Shown here one piece after another: positions 13,282 to 20,352 of a DNA stretch of 20,352 nucleotides. The translations under genes were made by a program, and so were the position numbers. A model generated the notes under the pieces. That model had not been told where the DNA came from. It searched no databases and saw only the letters and a list, made by a program, of their open reading frames with translations. Each line of letters starts with the position of its first letter. Positions within the stretch are counted from its first letter, which is position 1. Origin of the DNA: Sphingobium sp. CCH11-B1 (GTDB taxonomy: Bacteria; Pseudomonadota; Alphaproteobacteria; Sphingomonadales; Sphingomonadaceae). The DNA lies in contig NZ_LSJY01000137.1 of the NCBI RefSeq assembly GCF_001556865.1, positions 1 to 20,352 of the forward strand, in the 5' to 3' direction.

Positions 13282-14583
13282 TTAGTAAATCGGGAACCGG
13301 CCGGTCAGGCCCAGCACCTTTTCCCGCACATGCGCCTCGACCTGGCCGTCGCCTTCGTCGCCGTTGCGCTTCAGGCCTTCGACAACCTCGGCGATGAGGC
13401 GGCCGATCTCACGGAACTCGGCCTCGCGGAAGCCGCGCGTCGTTCCGGCCGGCGTGCCAAGACGAACGCCCGACGTCACGAACGGGCTTGCCGTGTCGAA
13501 CGGCACGTTATTCTTGTTGCAGGTGATGTAGGCGCGGTCGAGCGCCTTTTCCGCCGCCTTGCCGGTGGTGTTCTTCCCCCGCAGGTCGACCAGCATCAGG
13601 TGATTGTCGGTGCCGCCCGACACGATGGACAGGCCGGCGTCGGCCAGCGTCTCGCTAAGCGCCTTCGCATTCGCCACGATCTGGTGCGCATAGGCCTTGA
13701 ACTCGGGCGTCAGCGCTTCCTTGAACGCGACTGCCTTGGCCGCGATGATGTGCATCAGCGGCCCGCCCTGAAGGCCGGGGAAGATCGCGCTGTTCAGCTT
13801 CTTGGCGATCGCCTCGTCATTCGAGAGGATGATGCCCGAGCGGGGACCGCGCAGCGACTTGTGCGTCGTGGTGGTGGTGACATGCGCGTGCGGCACCGGC
13901 GACGGGTGCGCGCCGCCGGCCACCAGGCCGGAGAAGTGCGACATGTCGGCCAGCAGATAGGCGCCCACCTCGTCCGCGATCTCGCGAAACCGCTTGAAGT
14001 CCCACACGCGCGAATAGGCCGTGCCGCCGCAGATGATGAGCTTTGGCTTGTTCTCCCGCGCGATGCGGGCGACTTCGTCCATGTCGATCAGGTGATCGTC
14101 CTGGCGGACGCCATAGGCCACCGGCTTGAACCACTTGCCGGACATGTTGACCGGCGACCCGTGGGTCAGGTGGCCGCCCGACGAAAGGTCGAGGCCCATG
14201 AAGATGTCGCCGGGCTGGAGCAGCGCCAGGAACACGGCCTGGTTCATCTGGCTGCCGCTGTTGGGCTGGACGTTCGCGAAGTTCGCGCCGAACAATTGCT
14301 TGGCGCGCTCGATCGCCAGCGTTTCCACCACATCGGCATATTCGCAGCCGCCATAATAGCGCTTGCCCGGATAGCCCTCGGCATATTTGTTGGTGAAGAT
14401 GGAGCCGGCGGCCTCCAGCACGGCCTTGGACACGATATTCTCGGACGCGATCAGTTCGATCTTGTCCTGCTGGCGCTTCAGTTCCTTGCCGATCGCGTCG
14501 AAGATTTCGGGGTCTGCGCTGGCGAGGTCTTCGCTGAAGAAACCGTCCTGGCGGATAGCGGGAGAGAGGGTGTCGGTGCTCAT
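13282..14583 (-). CDS. glyA: Serine hydroxymethyltransferase
   Basis: This cytosolic PLP enzyme interconverts serine and glycine, charging tetrahydrofolate with a one-carbon unit. The 433-residue protein has [11 protein letters not shown], the YYGGCEYAD signature, D213 ([15 protein letters not shown]) near the cofactor ring nitrogen, and the PLP-binding lysine K242 in [15 protein letters not shown]. Length is normal and the ATG at 14583 is supported by an AGGACC-like site. It starts 11 bases after rpiB on the same strand and is followed by nrdR beyond the palindrome. Confidence 0.98.
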   Translation of the reverse strand: MSTDTLSPAIRQDGFFSEDLASADPEIFDAIGKELKRQQDKIELIASENIVSKAVLEAAGSIFTNKYAEGYPGKRYYGGCEYADVVETLAIERAKQLFGANFANVQPNSGSQMNQAVFLALLQPGDIFMGLDLSSGGHLTHGSPVNMSGKWFKPVAYGVRQDDHLIDMDEVARIARENKPKLIICGGTAYSRVWDFKRFREIADEVGAYLLADMSHFSGLVAGGAHPSPVPHAHVTTTTTHKSLRGPRSGIILSNDEAIAKKLNSAIFPGLQGGPLMHIIAAKAVAFKEALTPEFKAYAHQIVANAKALSETLADAGLSIVSGGTDNHLMLVDLRGKNTTGKAAEKALDRAYITCNKNNVPFDTASPFVTSGVRLGTPAGTTRGFREAEFREIGRLIAEVVEGLKRNGDEGDGQVEAHVREKVLGLTGRFPIY

Positions 14584-14594
14584 CTCTGGTCCTT

Positions 14595-15032
14595 TCAGAG
14601 CGCGGGATTGGAGAGTTTATCGACGCGCGGGCCGTGACGGCCGCCGCCAAAATCGGTGGTCAGGAAAGCGGTGACACAGGCCTTGGCCATGTCGACGCCA
14701 GTCAATCGAGCGCCCATGGCGAGGACATTGGCGTCATTATGTTCGCGCGCCAGCGCGGCGGAGAGCGGTTCGCCCACCAGCGCGCAGCGGCAGGCGGGAT
14801 TGCGGTTGACCGCGATGGAGATGCCGATGCCGGATCCGCAGAGCGCGATACCGCGATCAGCCGTGCCGTCCGCCACGACCGTCGCGAGCTTGTAACCATA
14901 ATCGGGATAATCGACCCGGTCGGCGGTTGCCGGCCCCAGATCCTTCACGTCATGCCCTTCATCGCGGAGCCATTGCGCAAGCTCGGCCTTCAGATCGACG
15001 GCGGCATGATCGGAGGCGATGGCGATCTTCAT
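14595..15032 (-). CDS. rpiB: Ribose-5-phosphate isomerase B
   Basis: It interconverts ribose 5-phosphate and ribulose 5-phosphate in the pentose phosphate pathway. The 145-residue protein begins [18 protein letters not shown] (D8, H9), carries the catalytic C65 in [15 protein letters not shown], and H98-N99-D100 with NVLAMGAR, all typical of RpiB. An allose-6-phosphate isomerase activity is possible within the family. The ATG at 15032 gives the conserved N-terminus; the open frame above it is noncoding. It appears to be the first gene of the run with glyA. Confidence 0.95.
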   Translation of the reverse strand: MKIAIASDHAAVDLKAELAQWLRDEGHDVKDLGPATADRVDYPDYGYKLATVVADGTADRGIALCGSGIGISIAVNRNPACRCALVGEPLSAALAREHNDANVLAMGARLTGVDMAKACVTAFLTTDFGGGRHGPRVDKLSNPAL

Positions 15033-15135
15033 GGGTGGGCGCGTCCCTTCACCGGCAGGTGATTCGTTTCTGCGCGCGTCATAGGGGGACGGGCCGGCAA
15101 TTGCCACCGTCCAGCTTGACGCCTATGGCCGCGGC

Positions 15136-15303
15136 ATGGCCGGAACCATTCTTTCCATTCTCATGCTTGCGGGCGCTCTGCTGACTGGCGGGGGCGTCCA
15201 TGCAATCGTAAAACACGGGGACCGCAAGCGTGGGGCCCTGATGATCGTGGCGGGGCTGGTGATGTTCGGCAATGTAGCGATCAGCGCGATGCCGATGGGG
15301 TGA
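15136..15303 (+). CDS. Small two-helix membrane protein, 55 aa
   Basis: ATG 15136 opens a frame with two hydrophobic segments: TILSILMLAGALLTGGGVHA (about residues 4-23) and ALMIVAGLVMFGNVAISAM (about 34-52), joined by the basic loop KHGDRKRG. By the positive-inside rule both ends should face the periplasm. I recall similar small proteins in sphingomonads; no function is known. It is divergent from rpiB, and an overlapping frame starting eleven bases earlier is less protein-like. Confidence 0.72.
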   Translation: MAGTILSILMLAGALLTGGGVHAIVKHGDRKRGALMIVAGLVMFGNVAISAMPMG

Positions 15304-15354
15304 AGGCACCGACGTCTCGCCAATGCGCGATCCGCCCCTGGCAGGAGGATCAAC

Positions 15355-15489
15355 TTACAATACGTCCCCGAACATGAACCAGATCAGCGCCAGCCAGGCG
15401 ACCAGGCCCACTCCGCCAAGGATCACGCCCGATCGGGCGCGAATGGCAGGCCACAGGCCGGTCGGATCGTCTTCGGCGTCATGCTCCAT
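15355..15489 (-). CDS. Small single-helix membrane protein, 44 aa
   Basis: The ATG at 15489 opens a 44-residue frame ending in TAA at 15355. After a charged N-terminus (MEHDAEDDPTGLWPAIRARS) there is one strong membrane helix (GVILGGVGLVAWLALIWFMF) and a short tail GDVL. Charged start, one helix and clean stop are convincing for a real membrane microprotein; I recall similar sequences in related genomes. It lies downstream of otsA on the same strand (31 bases after the otsA stop), so it could be read with the trehalose genes. Confidence 0.68.
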   Translation of the reverse strand: MEHDAEDDPTGLWPAIRARSGVILGGVGLVAWLALIWFMFGDVL

Positions 15490-15520
15490 GGGTCCGGCTT
15501 AGCGACGCGACCGGCAGGGT

Positions 15521-16927
15521 TCAACCGGCGGCGTCTTCGGTTTCCGCCGACGCTGGTACGCGCTCCACAGCCGCAAGGCGGCCGGTGAAGACTTCCCGCC
15601 ACCAGCGTATATCCTGCTGTTCCACGCTGTCCATCATCGCCCGCCAGCGCCGCTGCCGCTCTTCCAGCGGCATGGCGAGCGCGCGCAGGATCGCGTCGGA
15701 CATTTCCTCCGGGCTATACGGGTTGATGAGCAGCGCATCCCGCAACTGCATCGCCGCGCCTGCAAAGCGCGACAGGATGAGGACACCGGGATCCTGGGGA
15801 TCCTGCGCCGCGACATATTCCTTGGCGACAAGGTTCATGCCGTCGCGCAGCGGCGTCACCAGCCCGATCTTGGCAGCTCGATAGATGCCGGCCAGTTCGT
15901 CGCGCGGATAGCCCTGGTTCACGTATCGGATGGGGGTCCAGTCCACATCGCTATATTCACCGTTGATGCGACCGGCGAGCGCGTCCAGCGTCGCGCGAAT
16001 GTGCTGATAGCTCTCCACGTCGCCGCGTGAAGGGGGCGCGATCTGGGTCAGCACCACCTTGCGATGCCGGTCGGGATGGTCGCGCAGGAAACGGGCATAG
16101 CCGTTGAAGCGCTCTTCCAGGCCCTTGCTGTAATCCAGCCGATCCACCCCGACGATCAGCGGCCGGTCCTGCAGGGACGCACGCACCTTGCGGAACATCG
16201 CCTGCGCCGTTTCGCTGTCGGCGGCGTTTTTGAATTCCTCGGCATTGATGCCGATCGGGCAGGCGATGGCCTGGATCGTACGGTCGCCCACGGTGATATA
16301 GTCGCCATCCACCGTCCCGCCCATCTCCCGTTCGACATAGTGGCGGAAGGATTCAAGCCATTCCTCGGTATGGAAACCGACCACGTCATAGGCGAAAAGC
16401 GTGCTGACCAGCTTGCTGTGGTGGGGCAGGGATACAAGCAGGCGGGTGGGTGGCCAGGGGATGTGGAGGAAGAAGCCCATCCGGTTCTTGAGCCCCTGGT
16501 CGCGCAGCATCTGCCCCAGCGGGATCAGGTGATAGTCGTGCACCCAGATGACGTCATCCGGCTCGATCAGCGGACTGGCGGTTTCGGCGAACCGCTTATT
16601 GACGCGATTATAGCCGCCCTCGAAATCGCGAGCATATTCAGCAAGGTCGATGCGGAAGTGGAACAGCGGCCAAAGCGTCTTGTTGGCATAGCCGTTATAA
16701 TATTCGTCGACATCCTGCTCTTCCAGGTCGATCGTGGCGGTCTTCACCCCCTGATCTTCGGCAAAGCCGATATGGCCGGTGAAGGCTTCGGTCGTTTCCC
16801 CGGACCAGCCGAACCAGATGCCGCGGCTCTCCCGCAGCGCCTGCGCCAGCGCGACCGCGAGCCCGCCCTGATTTCCGGACTTGTTCGGGCGACTGACCCG
16901 ATTGGAAATGACAATCAAACGGCTCAT
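15521..16927 (-). CDS. otsA: Trehalose-6-phosphate synthase (GT20)
   Basis: It joins glucose from UDP-glucose (or another NDP-glucose) to glucose 6-phosphate. The 468-residue protein has R10 (VISNRVSRP), the GGLAVAL loop (residues 21-27), D131 (WVHDYHLIPL), the nucleotide-binding R263 and K268 (GVDRLDYSKGLEERF), and D362 with E370 (RDGMNLVAKEYVAAQ), all expected for OtsA. Length is normal. The ATG at 16927 lies ten bases after the GH15 stop. It is the last large gene of the otsB, GH15, otsA order on the minus strand, an osmoprotection module. Confidence 0.97.
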   Translation of the reverse strand: MSRLIVISNRVSRPNKSGNQGGLAVALAQALRESRGIWFGWSGETTEAFTGHIGFAEDQGVKTATIDLEEQDVDEYYNGYANKTLWPLFHFRIDLAEYARDFEGGYNRVNKRFAETASPLIEPDDVIWVHDYHLIPLGQMLRDQGLKNRMGFFLHIPWPPTRLLVSLPHHSKLVSTLFAYDVVGFHTEEWLESFRHYVEREMGGTVDGDYITVGDRTIQAIACPIGINAEEFKNAADSETAQAMFRKVRASLQDRPLIVGVDRLDYSKGLEERFNGYARFLRDHPDRHRKVVLTQIAPPSRGDVESYQHIRATLDALAGRINGEYSDVDWTPIRYVNQGYPRDELAGIYRAAKIGLVTPLRDGMNLVAKEYVAAQDPQDPGVLILSRFAGAAMQLRDALLINPYSPEEMSDAILRALAMPLEERQRRWRAMMDSVEQQDIRWWREVFTGRLAAVERVPASAETEDAAG

Positions 16928-16937
16928 GGCTGGCGTC

Positions 16938-18743
16938 TCATCGCATCGCGCTCCACGGCTTGCTGAGCAGCACGGCGCAGTTGATGATGCCGACCAGGGA
17001 ATAGGTTTGCGGGTAATTGCCCCACAGTTCGCCCGTCTGCGGGTCGATGTCTTCGGATAGGAGGCCAGCGGCGGTGCGCCGCGACAGCATCTCTTCGAAC
17101 AGGCTGCGCGCCTCTTCGGTGCGGCCGGTACGGTGCAGCGCCTCGATCAGCCAGAAGGTGCAGACGTTGAAGGCCGTCACCGGGTCGCCGAAATCATCGG
17201 GTGCGCTGTAGCGCAGCATGTTGTTCCCGCGCCTCAGGTCCGCCTCCAGCGCGGCGAGCGTGCCAACGAACTTGGGATCGTCAGCCGTCAGAAAGCGCAG
17301 GTCGAGCAGCTGGAGCAAGGACGCGTCGCGGGCGTCATCCTCGAAATTGGCGGAGATCGCCTGGCTGCTGTCGCGCCAGGCGCTTTTCAGGATGCGTTCG
17401 CGCATCGTATCTGCGCGGTTCTGCCAGTGCGCCGCCCGCATCTCCAGGCCGAGCGCCGTCGCGGCGTGGGCCAGACGATCGCACGCCGCCCAGCACATGA
17501 CGGCGCTGTAGCTGTGCACATGGGTGCGGGTGCGAAATTCCCACAGGCCCGCGTCCGGCTGGTCATAAACCTGCCATGCCCGCTCGCCTACCATCTCCAG
17601 CGCCTCGAAATCGGCATGACCGGCCATGCGGAGCAGCCGTTGGTCGATGAAGCCCTGGACCGAAGACAACACGATCTGGCCGTAGGCGTCGTGCTGGATC
17701 TGGTTGTAGGCCGCGTTGCCGACGCGGACCGGCCCCATGCCGCGATAGCCCGGCAGGCTTTCCGCCTCCCATTCCGTAAGCGTCGCATTGCCGCGCACAT
17801 CGTAAAGCGGCTGGATATGACCGCCCTTTGCCCCGTCCACGATGTTGCGCAGATAGACGAGGTAGGATTCCAGCACATCCAGCGCGCCGAGCCGGTTCAA
17901 TGCTTCGACCGTATAATAAGCGTCGCGCACCCAGCAGTAGCGATAATCCCAGTTGCGCCCCGAATCCGCATGTTCGGGGATGGAAGTGGTGAGCGCGGCG
18001 ACGATCGCGCCCGTCTCCTCATGCTGGCACAGCTTCAAAGTGATGGCGGAGCGAATGACCGCTTCCTGCCATTCCGCCGGGATGGCGAGGCCGCGCACCC
18101 ACAATTGCCATTCGTTGATCGTGTCGTCCAGCATCCGCTCGATCGCCGGGCGCAGCGCGTCGGAAAAGCCTTCGTCCGGTCCCAGGAAGAAATGCATATC
18201 CTGTTCGAGCCGGAACCAGCTTTCCTGGCTGATAAGGCCGATGGGCGCGTTGGTGGACACGCGCATCGCCATGTAGGACAGGACCATGCGGATATGGTTG
18301 GAGCCGTAATTGATCGGCACGGGGTCGCCGTTCCAGCTCGTCGTCGGGCGCAGTTTCACGCGGATACGGGGAGATCCGGCGACCGGCCGCACAATGCGGA
18401 CGAAGGCGACGGGCCGATACATGCGCCCCTTGTGCCGGTGGCGCGGGCAGAAATCATAGATGTCGATCGCGTTGCCCTGAGCGTCCCGTTGACGCGTCAC
18501 CAAAATGGGCGTGTTGCGGATATAATGTTGTTCGACCGCGACGCAGTTTTCCAGCTCGATGGCCCAGAAACCCCGCGATTGCGGATCGTCCCAATCCTTG
18601 TCGTCCAGCAACGCTGAAAAGACCGGATCGCCGTCCACCCTGGGTACGCAGGCCCAGATCATCCGGCCCGTGCGGTCGATCAGCGCCGACGCTTGGCAGT
18701 TGCCGATGGGCCAGAGGTCGAGCGTCCGCTCTTTCCCGGCCAA
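16938..18743 (-). CDS. GH15-family glycoside hydrolase (glucoamylase/trehalase type)
   Basis: The 601-residue protein has an N-terminal beta-sandwich (LDLWPIGNCQASALIDRTGR) and an (alpha/alpha)6 barrel with NWDYRYCWVRDA, GPVRVGNAAYNQIQHDAYGQ, DAGLWEFRTRTHVHS (E402, probable general acid) and LLSEDIDPQTGELWGNYPQ (E564, probable base). Some GH15 members are trehalases and others cleave maltose or starch ends; the position between otsB and otsA favours a trehalose-related substrate, but this is inferred. No signal peptide, so cytosolic. The start is TTG 18743: an in-frame stop lies upstream and no ATG or GTG falls between it and the conserved LDLWPIGN, and no good Shine-Dalgarno is visible. Confidence 0.9.
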   Translation of the reverse strand: MAGKERTLDLWPIGNCQASALIDRTGRMIWACVPRVDGDPVFSALLDDKDWDDPQSRGFWAIELENCVAVEQHYIRNTPILVTRQRDAQGNAIDIYDFCPRHRHKGRMYRPVAFVRIVRPVAGSPRIRVKLRPTTSWNGDPVPINYGSNHIRMVLSYMAMRVSTNAPIGLISQESWFRLEQDMHFFLGPDEGFSDALRPAIERMLDDTINEWQLWVRGLAIPAEWQEAVIRSAITLKLCQHEETGAIVAALTTSIPEHADSGRNWDYRYCWVRDAYYTVEALNRLGALDVLESYLVYLRNIVDGAKGGHIQPLYDVRGNATLTEWEAESLPGYRGMGPVRVGNAAYNQIQHDAYGQIVLSSVQGFIDQRLLRMAGHADFEALEMVGERAWQVYDQPDAGLWEFRTRTHVHSYSAVMCWAACDRLAHAATALGLEMRAAHWQNRADTMRERILKSAWRDSSQAISANFEDDARDASLLQLLDLRFLTADDPKFVGTLAALEADLRRGNNMLRYSAPDDFGDPVTAFNVCTFWLIEALHRTGRTEEARSLFEEMLSRRTAAGLLSEDIDPQTGELWGNYPQTYSLVGIINCAVLLSKPWSAMR

Positions 18744-18811
18744 GATGCTATCGCTGCTGCTGTTGATCGGTCTGTCCCCCTTGGTCGAATCTCAAGCGCA
18801 AGGGCCGCCTG

Positions 18812-19576
18812 TCAGCCAAGCTGGGCAGCCCCTTGCGCAAGATAATGCCTGACGGCGGCAACCTGTTCCAAACAAAAGCGCGCGGCAGTGGGCCTTGGCG
18901 CGCCGACCAATATGCCGGCGCCGCCCAGTTCCGATGCCGCGACGAAGCCTTCCTCGTCGGTCACATCGTCGCCCACGAAGACGGGGACACCCCCCATCAT
19001 CTCCGGCAGGCGCATCAGGACTTGGACCGCGCTGCCCTTGTCCGCGCCGCCGGGGCGCAACTCCACCATCATCTTGCCACGCTGGACGACCAGGCCATGC
19101 TCTTTGGCAAGGCTTTCTGCCAGGGCGTCGGCCTGCTCGCCCCATTGCTGCCCGCCCCGGAAATGCAGGCCGACGCTGATCGACTTGCGCTCGATCAGCA
19201 GGCCGGGCCGATCGTCGGCAAAGGCGTGAAAGGCGGATTCGACCGCGTCGATGGCGGGCAGGCGGGCGGGGCCTTCGATGGCTTCGCCGGACTTCGCGAA
19301 TTCAAGACCGTGGGTTCCGGCAAGCTGGAAATCGCCAAAGCCGAGTTCCTGCAAGGTGGCGATGGATCGCCCGCTCACGATGGCGAGCCGTCCGTCCAGC
19401 CGGTCGCGCAGCCGCGCCAGCAAGTCGATCAATATGTCGTCCACGCTCACCGCGTCCGGCCTGTGGACCAGCGGCGTCAGCGTTCCGTCGAAATCCAGGA
19501 ACAGCGCCGCACCTTCCAGCAACGAAAGCGGAGGCGGAGGAAGGGCAATGGCGGGGGCTAGGGCAGAATCGGGCAC
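18812..19576 (-). CDS. otsB: Trehalose-6-phosphate phosphatase
   Basis: The HAD-family enzyme removes phosphate from trehalose 6-phosphate to give trehalose. The 254-residue protein has the nucleophile D28 and acid D30 (LFLDFDGTLTPL), motif II S68 (IVSGRS), K180 (GADKGSAV) and the magnesium-binding D203-D204 (FVGDDVTDEEGF). The cap domain lies between. The start at 19576 gives a proline-rich N-terminus; it is followed after 68 bases by the GH15 gene, with a hairpin spanning the stop codon. The otsB, GH15, otsA order suggests one transcript. Confidence 0.95.
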   Translation of the reverse strand: MPDSALAPAIALPPPPLSLLEGAALFLDFDGTLTPLVHRPDAVSVDDILIDLLARLRDRLDGRLAIVSGRSIATLQELGFGDFQLAGTHGLEFAKSGEAIEGPARLPAIDAVESAFHAFADDRPGLLIERKSISVGLHFRGGQQWGEQADALAESLAKEHGLVVQRGKMMVELRPGGADKGSAVQVLMRLPEMMGGVPVFVGDDVTDEEGFVAASELGGAGILVGAPRPTAARFCLEQVAAVRHYLAQGAAQLG

Positions 19577-19635
19577 GGCCGCAAAGTGGCGGCTATCCCC
19601 GAAACTTCAACCGGAAATTTGACCCCGCCGCCATT

Positions 19636-19794
19636 TCAGCGCCGGCATGGCGGCATGGGATTCCAAGGCGCGGACCAGTTGATCTGGTGGAGCACGCAAA
19701 AGGATTGCATGATCCGGCTCAGCAGCCGGTCGATCTGTTCGTAAGTCTGGGCACGACCGGACTGCCACAGCCGGTCATCATGTTCGTCGCGCAT
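19636..19794 (-). CDS. Small hypothetical protein, 52 aa
   Basis: On the minus strand AAGGAGG (complement of 19800-19806) precedes two adjacent ATGs; the second (19794) has the better five-base spacing, the first (19797) would add one Met. The product (MRDEHDDRLWQSGRAQTYEQ, then IDRLLSRIMQSF and a Trp/Pro-rich end) is charged and soluble, with a helix in the middle. The very good ribosome binding site is the main evidence. It lies 59 bases upstream of otsB on the same strand, so it could lead the trehalose transcript. No function assigned. Confidence 0.6.
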   Translation of the reverse strand: MRDEHDDRLWQSGRAQTYEQIDRLLSRIMQSFCVLHQINWSAPWNPMPPCRR

Positions 19795-19897
19795 CATGTC
19801 CTCCTTGATTGAGCGGGCTTCGACGGGGCGGTATCCCCGCAGGCAGAGAACTGCCCATTTTCCTGCGCGCGTGCCAACAAAAGGCTGGATATCGCAT

Positions 19898-19912
19898 ATA
19901 AGTTGAACTTAT
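19898..19912 (+). promoter_or_regulatory. Perfect palindrome at the LysR gene start (likely operator)
   Basis: ATAAGTTGAACTTAT is a 7+1+7 perfect inverted repeat and contains the T-N11-A arrangement of LysR-type regulator boxes. It overlaps a TATAAG -10-like hexamer (19897-19902) and the first ATG of the LysR gene. LysR regulators commonly repress their own genes from such sites, so autoregulation is likely but not shown. It might also control the divergent small gene and otsB. Confidence 0.6.
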
Positions 19913-20352
19913 GGTGCAACATATGTCGACGCTTCCGCCCCTGTCCGCCGTCCGCGTATTCGAAGCCGCCGCCCGCCTGGAAAATTTCACGGCCGCCGCG
20001 CAGGAACTGGGCATGACCCAGGCGGCCGTCAGTTATCAGGTCAAGCTATTGGAGGAGCGGTTGGGGATCAGCCTGTTCCAGCGCGCGGGGCGGCGCGTCC
20101 TGCTGACCGACAAGGGGCGGGAGATCGCACCTGTCCTGACGCGCGCGTTCGACCAGATGCGCGCCGGGTTCGCCGCGCTGACGCAGGATCATTCGGCGGT
20201 GCTGACGATCAGTTGCACCAACAGTTTCGCTCATCTCTGGCTCGCACCCCGTATCGGCGCATTCCAGATGCGGCATCCGCAGCTGGCGGTGCGTATCCAG
20301 GCCGATGACGCCGTGGTCGATCTGGCGCGGGAAGGCGTCGATCTCGCCATCC
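19911..20352 (+). CDS. LysR-family transcriptional regulator (3' truncated by window)
   Basis: The frame runs off the right edge with 147 residues visible. The N-terminal winged helix-turn-helix is typical: LPPLSAVRVFEAAARLENFT, then AAAQELGMTQAAVSYQVKLL and EERLGISLFQRAGRRVLLT. The effector-binding domain starts near VLTISCTNSFAHLWLAPRI. The pattern is closest to GcvA-like LysR proteins. ATG 19911 is used because the likely -10 (19897-19902) would place the transcript start at about that codon, giving a leaderless message; ATG 19923 gives the more usual MSTLPPLSAV start. Neither has a Shine-Dalgarno. The gene is divergent from the small gene at 19636-19794. Confidence 0.93.
   Translation, partial: MVQHMSTLPPLSAVRVFEAAARLENFTAAAQELGMTQAAVSYQVKLLEERLGISLFQRAGRRVLLTDKGREIAPVLTRAFDQMRAGFAALTQDHSAVLTISCTNSFAHLWLAPRIGAFQMRHPQLAVRIQADDAVVDLAREGVDLAI

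Noticed and set aside
12865..14637. 590-codon plus-strand open frame opposite nrdR and glyA
   Set aside because: It is antisense to two certain genes, has no recognisable domain and results from high-GC third-position bias.
15304..15354. Possible bidirectional terminator between the two small membrane-protein genes
   Set aside because: Only a weak interrupted GATCC-type stem is present and no T-run follows on either strand.
17133..18617. 494-codon plus-strand open frame opposite the GH15 gene
   Set aside because: Antisense shadow of a protein with clear family motifs; composition is His/Arg/Ala-rich without domain structure.
19824..19855. Short hairpins CGGGG/CCCCG and GGCAG/CTGCC upstream of the LysR gene
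   Set aside because: Stems of five pairs are expected by chance in GC-rich DNA and lack supporting context.
1..20352. CRISPR array, restriction-modification or other recognisable defence locus
   Set aside because: No regularly spaced repeat-spacer units and no methyltransferase, nuclease pair or known defence domain apart from the single HNH protein.

Overview
The window reads as a high-GC alphaproteobacterial chromosome, most likely a sphingomonad (Sphingobium/Sphingomonas type). That rests on the look of the core proteins, the otsB / GH15 / otsA cluster, small conserved membrane proteins and a characteristic extragenic palindrome. It splits at a tRNA-Lys gene (5806-5881, minus strand): everything to its left is the right end of an integrated phage-like element, everything to its right is ordinary chromosome. 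No stretch longer than about 300 bases lacks a gene.

Left part, 1 to about 5805: an accessory region with 14 small genes, all on the plus strand and nearly all joined by TGATG or ATGA stop/start overlaps. It carries a truncated protein with a Cys/His-rich C-terminus, a cupin, a DUF7694-like protein, several unrecognised phage-type proteins, an excisionase-like HTH protein (2324-2554) coupled to a tyrosine integrase (2554-3840), then six more small genes including an AT-richer HNH endonuclease. No capsid, tail, terminase or replication gene is visible, so whether this is a whole prophage, a remnant or another integrative element cannot be decided here. Between the last gene and the tRNA lie three TGTCGAAA repeats with exact 12-base period (candidate integrase/excisionase arm sites) and a tRNA terminator hairpin. 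The 3' end of tRNA-Lys, which faces the element, is the presumed attachment site; the left end lies outside the window.

Right part, about 5884 to 20352: core metabolism. Minus strand: aguA and aguB (agmatine to putrescine), a 69-residue unknown and folK, ending at tRNA-Lys. Then a secreted DUF6265-like protein (plus), an exported M28 peptidase (minus), and rpsD (minus) with its own terminator and a large hairpin in the leader. A chorismate mutase (plus) meets a minus-strand run rpiB, glyA, nrdR, trmJ whose stop codon interlocks with it. An extragenic palindrome sits between glyA and nrdR. Two small membrane proteins follow, then the trehalose cluster otsB, GH15 hydrolase, otsA (minus). A small RBS-supported gene at 19636-19794 lies upstream of otsB, and a LysR regulator runs off the right edge with a perfect 15-base palindrome over its start.

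The chromosomal half is conventional. The places worth a second look are the attachment-site architecture, the gene block between integrase and att site, the nested rpsD-leader hairpin, the GH15 gene inside the trehalose cluster and the LysR palindrome. I do not see a clear undescribed defence or signalling system.
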